DNA of 64,000 bases. Origin: Flavobacterium hankyongi (GTDB lineage: Bacteria > Bacteroidota > Bacteroidia > Flavobacteriales > Flavobacteriaceae). A model generated the notes under the pieces. The model made no database searches. It had not been told where the DNA came from and was given only the letters and a program-made list of their open reading frames with translations. The DNA lies in contig NZ_CP085725.1 of NCBI RefSeq assembly GCF_036840915.1, positions 3,286,001-3,350,000 on the forward strand, given 5' to 3'. How positions within the stretch are numbered: position 1 is the first letter of the stretch; each line of letters begins with the position of its first letter. Positions 18,496 to 28,695 of this stretch are shown one piece after another. The position numbers and the translations under genes are program-made.

Positions 18496-19988
18496 AACCT
18501 CGTTTCTCCAGTTGCTGGTTTACTGATGAATAATAGGCCAATAAAAGTAATTAATCCATTGATGATAATTAGTTCTTCTGCAATTGTATAACCTCCCAAC
18601 CATACCGAGGAATATGTCGAAATGAAATAACAAATTGCTGGCGAAATTAAACAGATAACAGGAACTAATTTATCATTTACTGTTTTTGTTTTCATGAACA
18701 AACCAAAAGCATATAATCCTAAAAGCGGTCCGTAAGTATATGATGCAATTTTGAAAATCATCTTCACTACAGAAGCGTCATTCACCGCATTGAAAAACAC
18801 AATCACTAAAAACATCAAAAAAGAAAATCCAATATGAACTAAATGTCGAGTTCTAACAATATTTGGATTATTAACGTTTTCGGTTTTTTCCATTCCCAAA
18901 AAGTCAACACAAAAAGATGTTGTTAAGGCAGTTAAAGCCGAATCGGTTGTGGCAAAGGTAGCTGCTGTAAGTCCTAATAAAAATACAATTGCAGGAATCA
19001 ATCCCAGTGATTTTAAGGCTATTTCCGGAAATAGAAAATCTGTTCTGGCAACGTCATCAACCATAGGAACAGCAATTCCGTTTTTCTCGGCATACATATA
19101 TAATAATGCTCCAACACTCAAGAAGAAGATGTTTATAACAACAAATATTCCTGTAAAAGTGAACATGTTTTTTTGTGCTTCACCAATGTTAGCACAACTC
19201 AAATTCTTTTGCATTAAATCTTGGTCAAGACCAACCATGGCAATAGTTACAAATATTCCACCTATGATTTGTTTCCAAAAATAATTTCCTTTTAGATAAT
19301 CGTCAAAAAAGAAAACTTTAGAATATTGACTTTCTTTCACAGTTTGAAATGCTTGAAAAACACTCAAATCTAAACTTTTGCAAATAAAGAAAATAGTTAA
19401 AAATACTGAAGAAACTAAGAAGAATGTCTGTAAAGTATCTGTAATAATAATCGTTTTTAATCCGCCTTTATAGGTGTAAGCAAAAATCAATAATAGTGAT
19501 AGAAAAACTGTAACGGTGAAAGGGATTCCATAATAATCAAAAACATAGCGTTGAAGTACAATAACCACTAAGTACAATCTAAAAGCTGATCCAATTGTGC
19601 GACTAATCAAGAAAATGGATGCAGCTGTTTTATAACTAGTTTTTCCAAGTCGTTGTTCGATATAGCCATAAATAGAAGTCAAATTCATTCTATAATACAA
19701 TGGTAATAGGACAGTAGCAACAACTATAAAACCTATGGCATTTCCTAATACAAACTGAAAATATTTAAATTGTAAATCTGGATTGCCAACTTCACCCGGA
19801 ACCGAAATAAAGGTTACTCCAGAAAGGGCAGTTCCAATCATCCCAAAAGCAACCAAATACCATTTAGAATTTTTGTTGGCTTTAAAAAAAGCATCATTTC
19901 CGCTGTTATTTTTACTCATAACGTGAGAAATGAAAAATAAAATTCCAAAATAGATTATGATAAGTGATAAAATTGCAAACGGGCTCAT
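18492..19988 (-). CDS. Sodium:solute symporter family protein
   Basis: 498 residues with about 13 membrane segments. It starts MSPFAILSLIIIYFGILFF. An in-frame TTG at 20012 would add 8 residues, but a TAAATTGG sequence resembling a -7 box overlaps it, so the ATG at 19988 is preferred. The sodium-binding region FGMIGTALSGVTFISVPGEVG and the middle segment LGLTAATFATTDSALTALTTSFCVD match SSS-family transporters (LeuT fold). The substrate cannot be told. The last codon overlaps the stop of the CoA-binding gene by 3-4 nt, tail to tail, with no terminator between. Confidence 0.88.
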   Translation of the reverse strand: MSPFAILSLIIIYFGILFFISHVMSKNNSGNDAFFKANKNSKWYLVAFGMIGTALSGVTFISVPGEVGNPDLQFKYFQFVLGNAIGFIVVATVLLPLYYRMNLTSIYGYIEQRLGKTSYKTAASIFLISRTIGSAFRLYLVVIVLQRYVFDYYGIPFTVTVFLSLLLIFAYTYKGGLKTIIITDTLQTFFLVSSVFLTIFFICKSLDLSVFQAFQTVKESQYSKVFFFDDYLKGNYFWKQIIGGIFVTIAMVGLDQDLMQKNLSCANIGEAQKNMFTFTGIFVVINIFFLSVGALLYMYAEKNGIAVPMVDDVARTDFLFPEIALKSLGLIPAIVFLLGLTAATFATTDSALTALTTSFCVDFLGMEKTENVNNPNIVRTRHLVHIGFSFLMFLVIVFFNAVNDASVVKMIFKIASYTYGPLLGLYAFGLFMKTKTVNDKLVPVICLISPAICYFISTYSSVWLGGYTIAEELIIINGLITFIGLLFISKPATGETRF

Positions 19989-20062
19989 TGAAATGTTTTT
20001 AGATTGTGCCAATTTACATAAATAATCTTCAATTTTTCAAATTATACCACTCCCAAATTGAC

Positions 20063-20070
20063 TATTTTTG
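20063..20070 (+). promoter_or_regulatory. -7 promoter element immediately upstream of recR
   Basis: TATTTTTG matches TAnnTTTG and ends only 4 nt before the recR ATG. With initiation about 5-7 nt after the element, the transcript would begin at or beside the start codon, that is, leaderless. Confidence 0.5.
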
Positions 20071-20074
20071 CACA

Positions 20075-20695
20075 ATGGATTTCTCTTCAAAATTATTAGA
20101 AAGCGCAGTAAATGAAATGTCACAGTTGCCAGGGATAGGTAAACGTACGGCTTTACGTTTGGTGTTACATTTGTTAAAGCAACCAAAGGAACAAACTGAG
20201 TTTTTGACAAATGCCTTGCAAAAAATGCGAGAGGATATAAAATTTTGTGAATCATGTCATAATATTTCAGATGTGGCTATTTGTGAAATTTGTGCTAACC
20301 CAAATAGAAATCATCACATCATTTGTGTGGTAGAAGATATAAGAGATGTAATGGCTATCGAAAATACAGGGCAATTTAGAGGGATTTATCACGTTCTTGG
20401 TGGGAAGATTTCGCCAATAGATGGGATAGGGCCAAGTCAATTGAATATTTCAAGCCTTGTCGAAAAAGTGAAGTTGGGAAATGTTCAGGAAATTATTTTT
20501 GCATTAAGTTCAACGATGGAAGGGGATACGACCAACTTTTATATCTATAAACAGATAAAAGATACAGGAATTATTACTTCTTCAATTGCAAGAGGAATTT
20601 CTGTAGGAGATGAACTTGAATATGCTGATGAAGTTACATTGGGAAGAAGTATAATTAACCGAATTCCGTTCGAGAATTCAATCAAGAATAATTAA
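20075..20695 (+). CDS. recR: Recombination protein RecR
   Basis: 206 residues from the ATG at 20075. The N-terminus [34 protein letters not shown] aligns with the RecR helix-hairpin-helix region, so the upstream TTG at 20006 is rejected. A zinc finger C-x2-C-x8-C-x2-C ([18 protein letters not shown]) follows, then the Toprim domain ([43 protein letters not shown]). RecR works with RecO in loading RecA at gaps. A -7 box lies 4 nt before the start. Confidence 0.95.
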   Translation: MDFSSKLLESAVNEMSQLPGIGKRTALRLVLHLLKQPKEQTEFLTNALQKMREDIKFCESCHNISDVAICEICANPNRNHHIICVVEDIRDVMAIENTGQFRGIYHVLGGKISPIDGIGPSQLNISSLVEKVKLGNVQEIIFALSSTMEGDTTNFYIYKQIKDTGIITSSIARGISVGDELEYADEVTLGRSIINRIPFENSIKNN

Positions 20696-20728
20696 AGGAA
20701 TATGATTTCATTATTAGAAATGAAAAAC

Positions 20729-20736
20729 TATATTTG
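20729..20736 (+). promoter_or_regulatory. -7 promoter element at the head of the polysaccharide locus
   Basis: TATATTTG matches TAnnTTTG and ends 22 nt before the ATG at 20759. It is the clearest promoter found before the long + strand polysaccharide gene run and also decides the start of the first gene. Confidence 0.65.
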
Positions 20737-20758
20737 TTTCCTTAAATTCACTCAAAAT

Positions 20759-21547
20759 ATGAATAAAATATATAGTTTTCTTTGTTTAATGTTTGTTGTT
20801 TTTATGACGTCATGTGTGTCTAATAAGGATTTGACTTATCTTCAAGATGCAAATGCAAAGAAAAATGGAACTTCAATAGAGGTTGTGCCTTTAAAGCCAT
20901 ATCGTATTCAAATAAATGATGTTTTGAGTATCAAATTAAAAGCATTAGATCAAAAATTGGTCGAAATGTTTAACTCTTCAACAAGTGGAGCCGTTGCTAA
21001 TTCAACAGATGCATTATATTTTGATGGTTTTACTGTTAATGATCACGGAAATATTAGGGTTCCAGTGCTTGGTGAAATTGCGGTTTTAGGTTTGACTCTT
21101 GAAGAGGTTAGAGCAAAAGTCGAAAAACAATTGTTAGACGAATACTTTAATAAAGAAGCAGATTTGTTTGTTTTGGTAAAATTAGCAGGATTACGTTACA
21201 CAACAAACGGGGAAGTACGTTCACCAGGAACAAAAACACTTTTTCAGGATAAAGTTACTATACTCGAAGCTATAGCAAACAGTGGTGATATAAATATCAC
21301 TGGGAATCATAAAGAAGTAGTTTTGGTGAGGCAATATCCTCATGGAACAGAAGTTCATACAATAGATTTGACAAGTGTTGATGCCATAAAATCACCTTAC
21401 TACTATATTCAGCCAAATGACTATATTTATGTAAAGCCAATAAAACAAAAAACATGGGGATTTGGTATAAATGGATTGCAATCGGTTACAACAATTTTAA
21501 GTGCGTTGTCTTTGGTTATAACTACGTATTTATTGATTAATAGATAA
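20759..21547 (+). CDS. Polysaccharide export outer-membrane lipoprotein (Wza-like), copy 1
   Basis: 262 residues from the ATG at 20759; an in-frame start at 20702 lies upstream of the -7 box and is rejected. A lipoprotein signal ends in the lipobox FMTSC (Cys19). The Poly_export domain follows (YRIQINDVLSIKLKALDQ, GNIRVPVLGEIAVLGLTLEEVRAKV), then an SLBB-like segment (TTNGEVRSPGTKTLF) and a C-terminal hydrophobic helix. It would form the outer-membrane export channel and pairs with the BY-kinase that starts 5 nt downstream. Confidence 0.9.
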   Translation: MNKIYSFLCLMFVVFMTSCVSNKDLTYLQDANAKKNGTSIEVVPLKPYRIQINDVLSIKLKALDQKLVEMFNSSTSGAVANSTDALYFDGFTVNDHGNIRVPVLGEIAVLGLTLEEVRAKVEKQLLDEYFNKEADLFVLVKLAGLRYTTNGEVRSPGTKTLFQDKVTILEAIANSGDINITGNHKEVVLVRQYPHGTEVHTIDLTSVDAIKSPYYYIQPNDYIYVKPIKQKTWGFGINGLQSVTTILSALSLVITTYLLINR

Positions 21548-21552
21548 TATTT

Positions 21553-24009
21553 ATGCTCGATACAAAAGATTTTTCGTTTTTTGAAAGTCAAAATCATTTT
21601 GATTTTAAAGCTTTTTTTGTTAAAATCGTTGGGCATTGGGTATGGTTTATAGTAAGTTTAGTAATAGCTTTTACAATTGCCTATCAAATTAATGTTAGAA
21701 AACAAAAAATCTATGGTATTTCAACAATCATAGCTTACAAAGAAGAAAATAATCCTTTTTTTACTTCAAATACAAGTTTGGTTTTTAATTGGGGAGGTAC
21801 ATCTGACCAAGTACAAACTTTAATTACCACAATAAAATCAAGATCACATAATGAAATTGTTGTAAAACAACTTAATTATTATATCGAATATTTAAGGCAA
21901 GGGAAGTACAATATAGAAGATGCTTATGGTGAAGTCCCTTTTTATATCAATACTAATAAGAATCTACCTCAATTAAAAGGTCAACTTATAAACATTAAGT
22001 TTTTAAATCAAACAGAGTATGAACTTTCAATAAATTTTGAGAATCCAAGTGCTGTCATGTATAATTATGCAACAGAAACGGAAAGTAATACAAATGTTGT
22101 TGTAGGAGAGTTCAAGAAAAAATACAAAATTGGAGAACAAGTTTCTCTACCTTTTTTGCATTGGAAATTAGAGCTTACAGAAAATCCAGGTCTTTACGAA
22201 GGAGGGGATTACATGGTGAGGTTTGCTGATTTTAATGGTACTGTATCGAGTTATCAAGGTATTGATGTTGAGACTGATGCAAAAGCAGGTTCAATTTTGA
22301 AACTAAATCTTCAAGGTACTAATAAAGAAAGATTGGTTGATTACTTAAATGGTACTATTAATATATTGATGAATAGACAGTTGCAATTAAAGAATCAATT
22401 TGCAACTAATACGATATCTTTTATAGATAGTACTTTAGTGGCTATGGAGGGTCAACTTAAAAATACAGAGGATGAACTTAAAGATTTTAGTAGAGATAAA
22501 AATATTTTTGAGGTTGAAGCTGGTGGAGAACAAATTACATCTCAATTATCTGGACTTGATGTCGAAAAGGATTTATTAAATAGGAAGTTAAACTATTATA
22601 ATTCTTTAAATTCATATTTAGTAAACAGCGTAGATTTTTCTAAACTTCCAGCCCCATCAGTAGCAGGAATTGATGATCCTAATATTATTTCAAATGTTTC
22701 AAAATTAACAGCATTGTCAGCTGAAAGGTCTGAAATGGCTTATACATTGAAGAATGAAAAAAAGTTTAAGGATTTTGATGTTCAAATGGATGCTTTAAAG
22801 AGTGTTTTACTCGAAAATATTTCTACAGCAAAAGCTTCTATTTTGTATGATTTAGGAGTTGTTAATAGAAAGATTGGTAAAGCAGAAAGTAACATAAGGA
22901 AATTGCCTGGGCAACAACAGGAATTAGTTAAAATAAATAGAAAATACGATCTTAATAAAAATATTTATAACACTTTTTTAGAGAAAAGAAGTGAAGCTGA
23001 TATTGTTAAGGCGGCAAATTTGTCGGATATTCAATTTATTGATACAGCTAAGGATACAGGAGGAGGTTTGCTAGGTCCAAAAACAAGTGTGAATTATGTT
23101 TTAGCATTCTTGTTAGGATTACTAATACCTTTGATTCTAGTTTTTGTAAAGACTATTCTTGATAATACTATTAAAAATACAGGAGATATTGCTAGGCTTA
23201 CAAAAATTCCTGTTATTGGTGTTATTGGTAAAAAGCATACAATTTCAAACTTGGCAGTTTTTGAAAAGCCTAAATCACCATTATCTGAAAGTTTTAGAGC
23301 AATACGTTCTTCTCTACAATTTTTATATAAAAAACAACAAGCAGGTACAAAAGTTCTAATGTTAACTTCATCAGTTGGGGGAGAAGGGAAAACTTTTTGT
23401 TCAATAAATATAGCAACTGTTTTTGCGTTGAGTGAAAAAAAGACTGTTATCGTTGGTCTTGATTTAAGAAAGCCTAAAATATTCGATGATTTTAAAATAG
23501 AAAATAATGTTGGTGTTGTTAACTATTTAATTGGTCAGAAATCAATTGATGAAATAGTTCAGAAAACACAAATTCCTTATCTTGACTTTATACCTTCTGG
23601 GCCAATACCTCCAAATCCTTCTGAGTTAATTATGGGAGAGAGTATGGAAGAAATGATTAATGAACTTAAAGGAAGATATGATTACATAATATTAGATACC
23701 CCTCCTGTGGGATTGGTTTCTGATGCATTAGAATTAACTCAGTTTTCTGATGCAACGTTATATGTTGTAAGACAAAATGTAACTAAAAATGATATGTTAA
23801 CCTTGGTTAATAATAAACATAAAAGAGGAGAGCTTAATAACATAAGTATTGTCTTCAATGGATTTGAAATTAAAGCTAGATATGGCTATGGTTACGGTTA
23901 TGGCTATGGTTACGGTTATGGCTATGGAAATTATGGAGAAGGTTATTTAGAAGTCGACGAGGTAAAAAGTCCAATTAGAAAAATAATAGATAAAATATTA
24001 AAAAAATAA
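21553..24009 (+). CDS. Wzc-like co-polymerase / bacterial tyrosine kinase, copy 1
   Basis: 818 residues. An N-terminal Wzz domain with a TM segment near residues 30-50 and a second TM near 515-530 flank a long periplasmic coiled-coil part. The cytoplasmic BY-kinase domain has Walker A (SSVGGEGKT, about 606-614), Walker A' (VIVGLDLRKPKI) and Walker B (YIILDTPPVG). The C-terminus carries eight Tyr-Gly pairs in a row, a tyrosine cluster for autophosphorylation. It controls chain length and export with the preceding Wza-like protein. Confidence 0.92.
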   Translation: MLDTKDFSFFESQNHFDFKAFFVKIVGHWVWFIVSLVIAFTIAYQINVRKQKIYGISTIIAYKEENNPFFTSNTSLVFNWGGTSDQVQTLITTIKSRSHNEIVVKQLNYYIEYLRQGKYNIEDAYGEVPFYINTNKNLPQLKGQLINIKFLNQTEYELSINFENPSAVMYNYATETESNTNVVVGEFKKKYKIGEQVSLPFLHWKLELTENPGLYEGGDYMVRFADFNGTVSSYQGIDVETDAKAGSILKLNLQGTNKERLVDYLNGTINILMNRQLQLKNQFATNTISFIDSTLVAMEGQLKNTEDELKDFSRDKNIFEVEAGGEQITSQLSGLDVEKDLLNRKLNYYNSLNSYLVNSVDFSKLPAPSVAGIDDPNIISNVSKLTALSAERSEMAYTLKNEKKFKDFDVQMDALKSVLLENISTAKASILYDLGVVNRKIGKAESNIRKLPGQQQELVKINRKYDLNKNIYNTFLEKRSEADIVKAANLSDIQFIDTAKDTGGGLLGPKTSVNYVLAFLLGLLIPLILVFVKTILDNTIKNTGDIARLTKIPVIGVIGKKHTISNLAVFEKPKSPLSESFRAIRSSLQFLYKKQQAGTKVLMLTSSVGGEGKTFCSINIATVFALSEKKTVIVGLDLRKPKIFDDFKIENNVGVVNYLIGQKSIDEIVQKTQIPYLDFIPSGPIPPNPSELIMGESMEEMINELKGRYDYIILDTPPVGLVSDALELTQFSDATLYVVRQNVTKNDMLTLVNNKHKRGELNNISIVFNGFEIKARYGYGYGYGYGYGYGYGNYGEGYLEVDEVKSPIRKIIDKILKK
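23881..23928 (+). repeat. 18-bp tandem repeat encoding (Tyr-Gly)8
   Basis: Units of TATGGC TATGGT TACGGT repeat about 2.7 times. The DNA repeat encodes the tyrosine-rich tail of the BY-kinase. A change in unit number would keep the frame and change the number of phosphorylatable tyrosines. Confidence 0.9.
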
Positions 24010-24022
24010 CTTAAACAAATTG

Positions 24023-24991
24023 ATGAAAAAGGTATTAATAACAGGAGGTGCTGGTTTTATTGGTTCCAATTTGTGCGAATATTTTTTAAGAAAAAATTAT
24101 CAAGTTATTTGTTTGGATAACTTTGCTACAGGACATAAAAAAAATATAGAGCAATTTTTACGATATGATAATTTTACCTTTATCGAAGGTGATATTAGAA
24201 ATTATGAAGATTGTGAAAAAGCTGTAATTGGAGTTGATTATGTTTTACATCAAGCAGCTTTAGGTTCAGTTCCAAGGTCTATTAAAGATCCATTAACATC
24301 AAATGAAGTTAATGTTAATGGTTTTTTGAATATGCTACAGGCAAGCAAGGAAGCGGGAGTGAAACGTTTTGTTTATGCAGCCAGTTCCTCTACTTATGGA
24401 GATTCTGAAAGTCTTCCAAAAGTTGAAGATAAAATAGGGAAACCACTTTCTCCTTACGCAATTACTAAATATGTGAATGAATTGTATGCGGAAATATTTA
24501 GTAAAACTTATGGTATAGAAACTATTGGATTAAGATATTTTAATGTTTTTGGAAGAAAGCAAGATCCAAACGGTGCTTATGCAGCAGTTATTCCAAAGTT
24601 TGTAATGCAATTCATGAAGCATGAAAGCCCTGTGATTAACGGTGACGGAAATTATTCTCGTGACTTTACTTATATTGATAATGTGATTCAAATGAATGAA
24701 TTGGCAATGTTGTCTGAAAATCCTAAAGCTGTAAATACAGTTTTTAATACAGCTTATGGAGATAGAACTACATTAAATCAATTAGTTACAATTTTACGTA
24801 AAGAATTGTCTTTTTTTGATTCTGAAATTGCTAAAGTTGAAATCGTTCATGGGCCAAATAGAGCAGGAGATATACCACACTCATTGGCAAGTATAGAAAA
24901 AGCAAAAGAAATTTTAGGATATAATCCACAGTATTCATTGCAACAAGGCTTAAAAGAAGCTGTAAAATGGTATTGGGAAAATTTAAAATAG
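24023..24991 (+). CDS. UDP-N-acetylglucosamine 4-epimerase (WbpP/TviC-like)
   Basis: 322 residues from the ATG at 24023 (the TTG at 24020 is not needed). It is an extended short-chain dehydrogenase: NAD-binding TGGAGFIGSNL, DNFATGHKKNIE, HQAALGSVPRSIKDP, and the catalytic YAITKYVNE with YxxxK. The sequences NFATGHKKN and ALGSVPRS are typical of the WbpP/TviC group that interconverts UDP-GlcNAc and UDP-GalNAc. It is followed 1 nt later by the matching 6-dehydrogenase, the same pair as in Vi antigen synthesis. Confidence 0.85.
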   Translation: MKKVLITGGAGFIGSNLCEYFLRKNYQVICLDNFATGHKKNIEQFLRYDNFTFIEGDIRNYEDCEKAVIGVDYVLHQAALGSVPRSIKDPLTSNEVNVNGFLNMLQASKEAGVKRFVYAASSSTYGDSESLPKVEDKIGKPLSPYAITKYVNELYAEIFSKTYGIETIGLRYFNVFGRKQDPNGAYAAVIPKFVMQFMKHESPVINGDGNYSRDFTYIDNVIQMNELAMLSENPKAVNTVFNTAYGDRTTLNQLVTILRKELSFFDSEIAKVEIVHGPNRAGDIPHSLASIEKAKEILGYNPQYSLQQGLKEAVKWYWENLK

Positions 24992-24992
24992 T

Positions 24993-26264
24993 ATGAAGAT
25001 TGCAGTTATTGGATTAGGTTATGTGGGTTTGCCCTTAGCAAGATTGTTTGCTACTAAATACGATGTTGTAGGTTTCGATATCAATCAAAATAGAGTAAAA
25101 GAATTAAATCAAGGACAAGATTTTACACTCGAAGTGGGTGAAGATTTATTAAAGTCAGTTCTAAAAAAAGATAATTCTAAAGGAAATGGATTGTTTTGTT
25201 CAACTTTTTTAGATGATATAAAAGATTGTAATTATTATGTGATAACGGTGCCAACACCAGTAGATAAGCATAATAAGCCAGATTTGACGCCGCTTTATAA
25301 GTCTAGTGAAGCAGTTGGTAAAGTGCTTAAAAAAGGAGATATAGTAATTTATGAATCTACAGTATATCCTGGGGTTACTGAGGAAGAATGTGTACCAGTT
25401 CTAGAGCGAGTAAGTGGATTAAAGTTTAATGAAGATTTTTTTGCAGGTTACTCTCCTGAAAGAATTAATCCAGGAGACAAAGAGCATACTGTAGAAAAAA
25501 TACTTAAAGTTACATCTGGTTCTACTCCAGAAATAGGTGTTAAAGTTGATGAATTATACAAATCGGTAATCATTGCAGGAACACATCTTGCGCCCACAAT
25601 TAAAGTAGCAGAAGCGGCAAAGGTTATCGAGAATTCTCAAAGAGACATCAATATTGCTTTTGTAAATGAGTTGTCAAAGATTTTTAATATTTTAGAAATC
25701 GACACACAAGATGTTTTAGCTGCAGCTGGAACAAAATGGAATTTTCTTCCTTTTAAACCAGGATTAGTTGGAGGTCATTGCATTGGTGTTGACCCATATT
25801 ATCTAGCTCAAAAAGCACAAGAAAAAGGATATCACCCCGAAATTATTTTGGCTGGTAGAAGACTGAATGACAGCATGGGCGAGTATGTTGCGTCGCAAGT
25901 CGTTAAATTAATGATTAAAAAAGGTATTGCCATAAATGGAGCCAATTTGTTAATGCTTGGAATAGCTTTTAAAGAAAATTGCCCAGATGTACGTAATACT
26001 AAAATAGTAGATGTGATTGCAGCATTGAATGATTATGGAATAAACGTAACAATTTATGATCCTTGGGTAAATCCTGCAGAAGTAAATCATGAATATAATT
26101 TAGATACAGAAACTAATTTACCATCTGGTAAATTTGATGCTTTGGTTCTAGGAGTTGCTCACAAAGAATTTATGGATATAGATTTATCTCAATTAAGAAA
26201 AGAAAACTCTGTTTTATATGATGTGAAAGGAATTTTAGGTTCTCATGTCGATGGAAAACTGTAA
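24993..26264 (+). CDS. UDP-N-acetylhexosamine 6-dehydrogenase (WbpO/TviB-like)
   Basis: 423 residues of the UDP-glucose/GDP-mannose dehydrogenase family. It has the Rossmann start MKIAVIGLGYVGLPLARLFA, the substrate region YSPERINPGDKEHT typical of N-acetylated substrates, and the catalytic Cys in LVGGHCIGVDPYYLA. Paired with the 4-epimerase next to it, the likely product is UDP-GalNAc uronic acid. UDP-ManNAc as substrate is possible but no 2-epimerase of that kind is adjacent. Confidence 0.87.
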   Translation: MKIAVIGLGYVGLPLARLFATKYDVVGFDINQNRVKELNQGQDFTLEVGEDLLKSVLKKDNSKGNGLFCSTFLDDIKDCNYYVITVPTPVDKHNKPDLTPLYKSSEAVGKVLKKGDIVIYESTVYPGVTEEECVPVLERVSGLKFNEDFFAGYSPERINPGDKEHTVEKILKVTSGSTPEIGVKVDELYKSVIIAGTHLAPTIKVAEAAKVIENSQRDINIAFVNELSKIFNILEIDTQDVLAAAGTKWNFLPFKPGLVGGHCIGVDPYYLAQKAQEKGYHPEIILAGRRLNDSMGEYVASQVVKLMIKKGIAINGANLLMLGIAFKENCPDVRNTKIVDVIAALNDYGINVTIYDPWVNPAEVNHEYNLDTETNLPSGKFDALVLGVAHKEFMDIDLSQLRKENSVLYDVKGILGSHVDGKL

Positions 26265-26289
26265 TTTTACACACTAATTTTTTAATTAA

Positions 26290-27645
26290 ATGAAAATAAA
26301 AAACATTTGCTGTATAGGTGCTGGTTATGTGGGAGGTCCTACAATGGCAGTTATTGCACAAAAATGTCCAGATATTAAAGTAACAGTTGTCGATTTAAAT
26401 GAAGCGAGAATTGCGGCTTGGAATGATGTAGACTTTGGAAAACTACCTGTTTATGAGCCTGGTTTAGATGAGGTCGTAAAAGAGGCTAGAGGGAGAAATT
26501 TATTTTTTTCTACTGATGTAGACAAGGCTATTGAAGAATCAGAAATGATTTTTATTTCTGTTAATACACCTACAAAAATGTATGGTGCAGGTAAAGGAAT
26601 GGCAGCCGATTTAAAATATATAGAATTATGTGCTCGTCAAATTGCTCGAGTAGCAAAGTCTGATAAAATTGTAGTTGAAAAATCAACTTTACCAGTGCGT
26701 ACTGCAGAGGCTATTAAAAGTATTTTAGATAATACAGGTAATGGAGTAAATTTTCAAATTCTTTCAAATCCTGAATTTTTAGCAGAAGGTACCGCAGTAA
26801 CTGATTTGCATAATCCTGATCGCGTACTTATTGGAGGAAATGATGCAGAAGCAATTCAATCTTTACTAGAAGTATATGCTAATTGGGTGCCAAAAGATAG
26901 AATATTAACAACAAATGTCTGGTCATCTGAGTTATCAAAATTAACTGCTAATGCATTTTTAGCGCAACGTGTTTCTTCAATCAATGCAATTTCTGAATTG
27001 TGTGAAAAAACAGAAGCGGATGTTAATGAAGTAGCTAGAGCTATTGGAATGGACTCTCGTATTGGATCAAAATTTCTTAAAGCATCAGTTGGTTTTGGAG
27101 GATCATGTTTCCAAAAAGATATATTAAACTTAGTTTATATAGCAAAGTCTTACGGTTTAAACGAAGTTGCCGATTATTGGGAGCAAGTGGTTATTATGAA
27201 TGATCATCAAAAACATCGCTTTTCAAAAAATATAGTGCAAACTCTGTATAATACAGTTTCGGGTAAACGAATTGCAATGTTAGGCTGGGCGTTTAAAAAA
27301 GATACAAATGATACACGTGAATCAGCAGCTATAACTGTCGCTCAGGATTTAATTGCTGAGCAAGCTAATGTGGTTGTTTACGATCCAAAAGTTTCTCATG
27401 ATCAAATAAAATTTGATTTAGAAGGAATAGAAGATAAAATTAAAGTAGAAACAAATCCTTATGAAGCTTGTAATAATGCTCATGCTATTGCTATCTTAAC
27501 TGAATGGGATGAATTCAAAACTTATGATTGGCAAAAAATATATGACTCAATGTCTAAACCAGCTTTTGTTTTTGATGGAAGAAATCTTTTGGACAAACAA
27601 AAAGTGAAAGAAATTGGGTTTGTTTATTCAGCAGTAGGAAGTTAG
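26290..27645 (+). CDS. ugd: UDP-glucose 6-dehydrogenase (eukaryote-like type)
   Basis: 451 residues. It starts [22 protein letters not shown], contains [25 protein letters not shown] and the catalytic Cys in [13 protein letters not shown], then the C-terminal [15 protein letters not shown]. The [14 protein letters not shown] start and FGGSCFQKD motif are of the animal/plant-like UGDH branch. It makes UDP-glucuronate. The locus thus encodes two different sugar dehydrogenases in tandem. Confidence 0.9.
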   Translation: MKIKNICCIGAGYVGGPTMAVIAQKCPDIKVTVVDLNEARIAAWNDVDFGKLPVYEPGLDEVVKEARGRNLFFSTDVDKAIEESEMIFISVNTPTKMYGAGKGMAADLKYIELCARQIARVAKSDKIVVEKSTLPVRTAEAIKSILDNTGNGVNFQILSNPEFLAEGTAVTDLHNPDRVLIGGNDAEAIQSLLEVYANWVPKDRILTTNVWSSELSKLTANAFLAQRVSSINAISELCEKTEADVNEVARAIGMDSRIGSKFLKASVGFGGSCFQKDILNLVYIAKSYGLNEVADYWEQVVIMNDHQKHRFSKNIVQTLYNTVSGKRIAMLGWAFKKDTNDTRESAAITVAQDLIAEQANVVVYDPKVSHDQIKFDLEGIEDKIKVETNPYEACNNAHAIAILTEWDEFKTYDWQKIYDSMSKPAFVFDGRNLLDKQKVKEIGFVYSAVGS

Positions 27646-27648
27646 TTT

Positions 27649-28695
27649 ATGAAAAGTATATTAATTACGGGGGGTGCGGGATTCATAGGGTCTCATGTGG
27701 TTAGAAGGTTTGTTCAAAACTATCCTAACTATCATGTTTATAATTTAGATGCACTAACTTATGCCGGAAATTTAGAAAATATTAAAGATATCGAGAACGA
27801 ATCAAATTATACTTTTTTAAAAGGTGATATTGTTGATGAAGTTTTTATAAATGAAATTTTCGAAAAATATCAGTTTGAAGGAGTTTTGCATCTTGCTGCA
27901 GAATCTCATGTAGATAGATCAATTACAGATCCATTAGCGTTTGTGAAAACAAATATCATTGGAACAGTAAATCTTTTGAATGCTTTCAAAAAACTTTGGA
28001 AGGATAATTTTGATGGAAAACGTTTTTATCATATTTCTACAGATGAGGTTTATGGTTCTTTAGGAGAAACTGGACTATTTACAGAAACGACACCATATGA
28101 TCCTAATTCGCCATACTCTGCTTCTAAAGCTAGTTCAGACCATTTCGTGAGAGCTTATGGAGAAACGTATGGACTTCCGTATGTATTGACAAACTGTTCT
28201 AACAATTACGGTCCTTTTCATTTTCCAGAAAAACTAATTCCTTTATTCATCAATAATATTATCAATAAAAAACCTTTGCCAGTATATGGTGATGGTAATT
28301 ATACTCGTGATTGGTTGTTTGTAAAAGATCATGCAGTAGCTATAGATTTGGTTTTTCACAAAGGAAAAAATCACGAAACATATAATATTGGCGGATTTAA
28401 CGAGTGGAAAAATATAGATTTAGTTCGTTTATTGTGTGAAAAAATGGATGAGAAACTAGGTCGTCCAGAAGGTGAATCAGCTAAATTAATCACTTTTGTA
28501 AAAGATCGACCAGGACACGATTTGCGTTATGCTATAGATGCCTCAAAAATCAATGCTGAATTAGGCTGGAAACCATCGGTTACTTTTGAAGAAGGATTGA
28601 AGCAAACTATCGATTGGTATTTAGATAATACACAATGGTTGAATAACATAACTTCTGGAGAATACGCAAAATATTACGAAAAACAATATCAATAG
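27649..28695 (+). CDS. rfbB: dTDP-glucose 4,6-dehydratase
   Basis: 348 residues. Motifs: TGGAGFIGSHVVRRF, LAAESHVDRSI, HISTDEVYGSLG (catalytic DE pair), PYSASKASSDH (YxxxK) and CSNNYGPFHFPEKLIPL. It makes dTDP-4-keto-6-deoxyglucose. The partner rfbA follows after an 81-nt repeat-rich gap; rfbC and rfbD are not in the window. Confidence 0.95.
   Translation: MKSILITGGAGFIGSHVVRRFVQNYPNYHVYNLDALTYAGNLENIKDIENESNYTFLKGDIVDEVFINEIFEKYQFEGVLHLAAESHVDRSITDPLAFVKTNIIGTVNLLNAFKKLWKDNFDGKRFYHISTDEVYGSLGETGLFTETTPYDPNSPYSASKASSDHFVRAYGETYGLPYVLTNCSNNYGPFHFPEKLIPLFINNIINKKPLPVYGDGNYTRDWLFVKDHAVAIDLVFHKGKNHETYNIGGFNEWKNIDLVRLLCEKMDEKLGRPEGESAKLITFVKDRPGHDLRYAIDASKINAELGWKPSVTFEEGLKQTIDWYLDNTQWLNNITSGEYAKYYEKQYQ

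Noticed and set aside
20006..20074. Upstream TTG start of recR adding 23 residues
   Set aside because: The added residues do not fit RecR, and the -7 element at 20063-20070 lies inside this stretch.
20702..20758. Upstream ATG for the first Wza-like protein
   Set aside because: The -7 element at 20729-20736 lies downstream of it, and the lipoprotein signal begins properly at the ATG at 20759.
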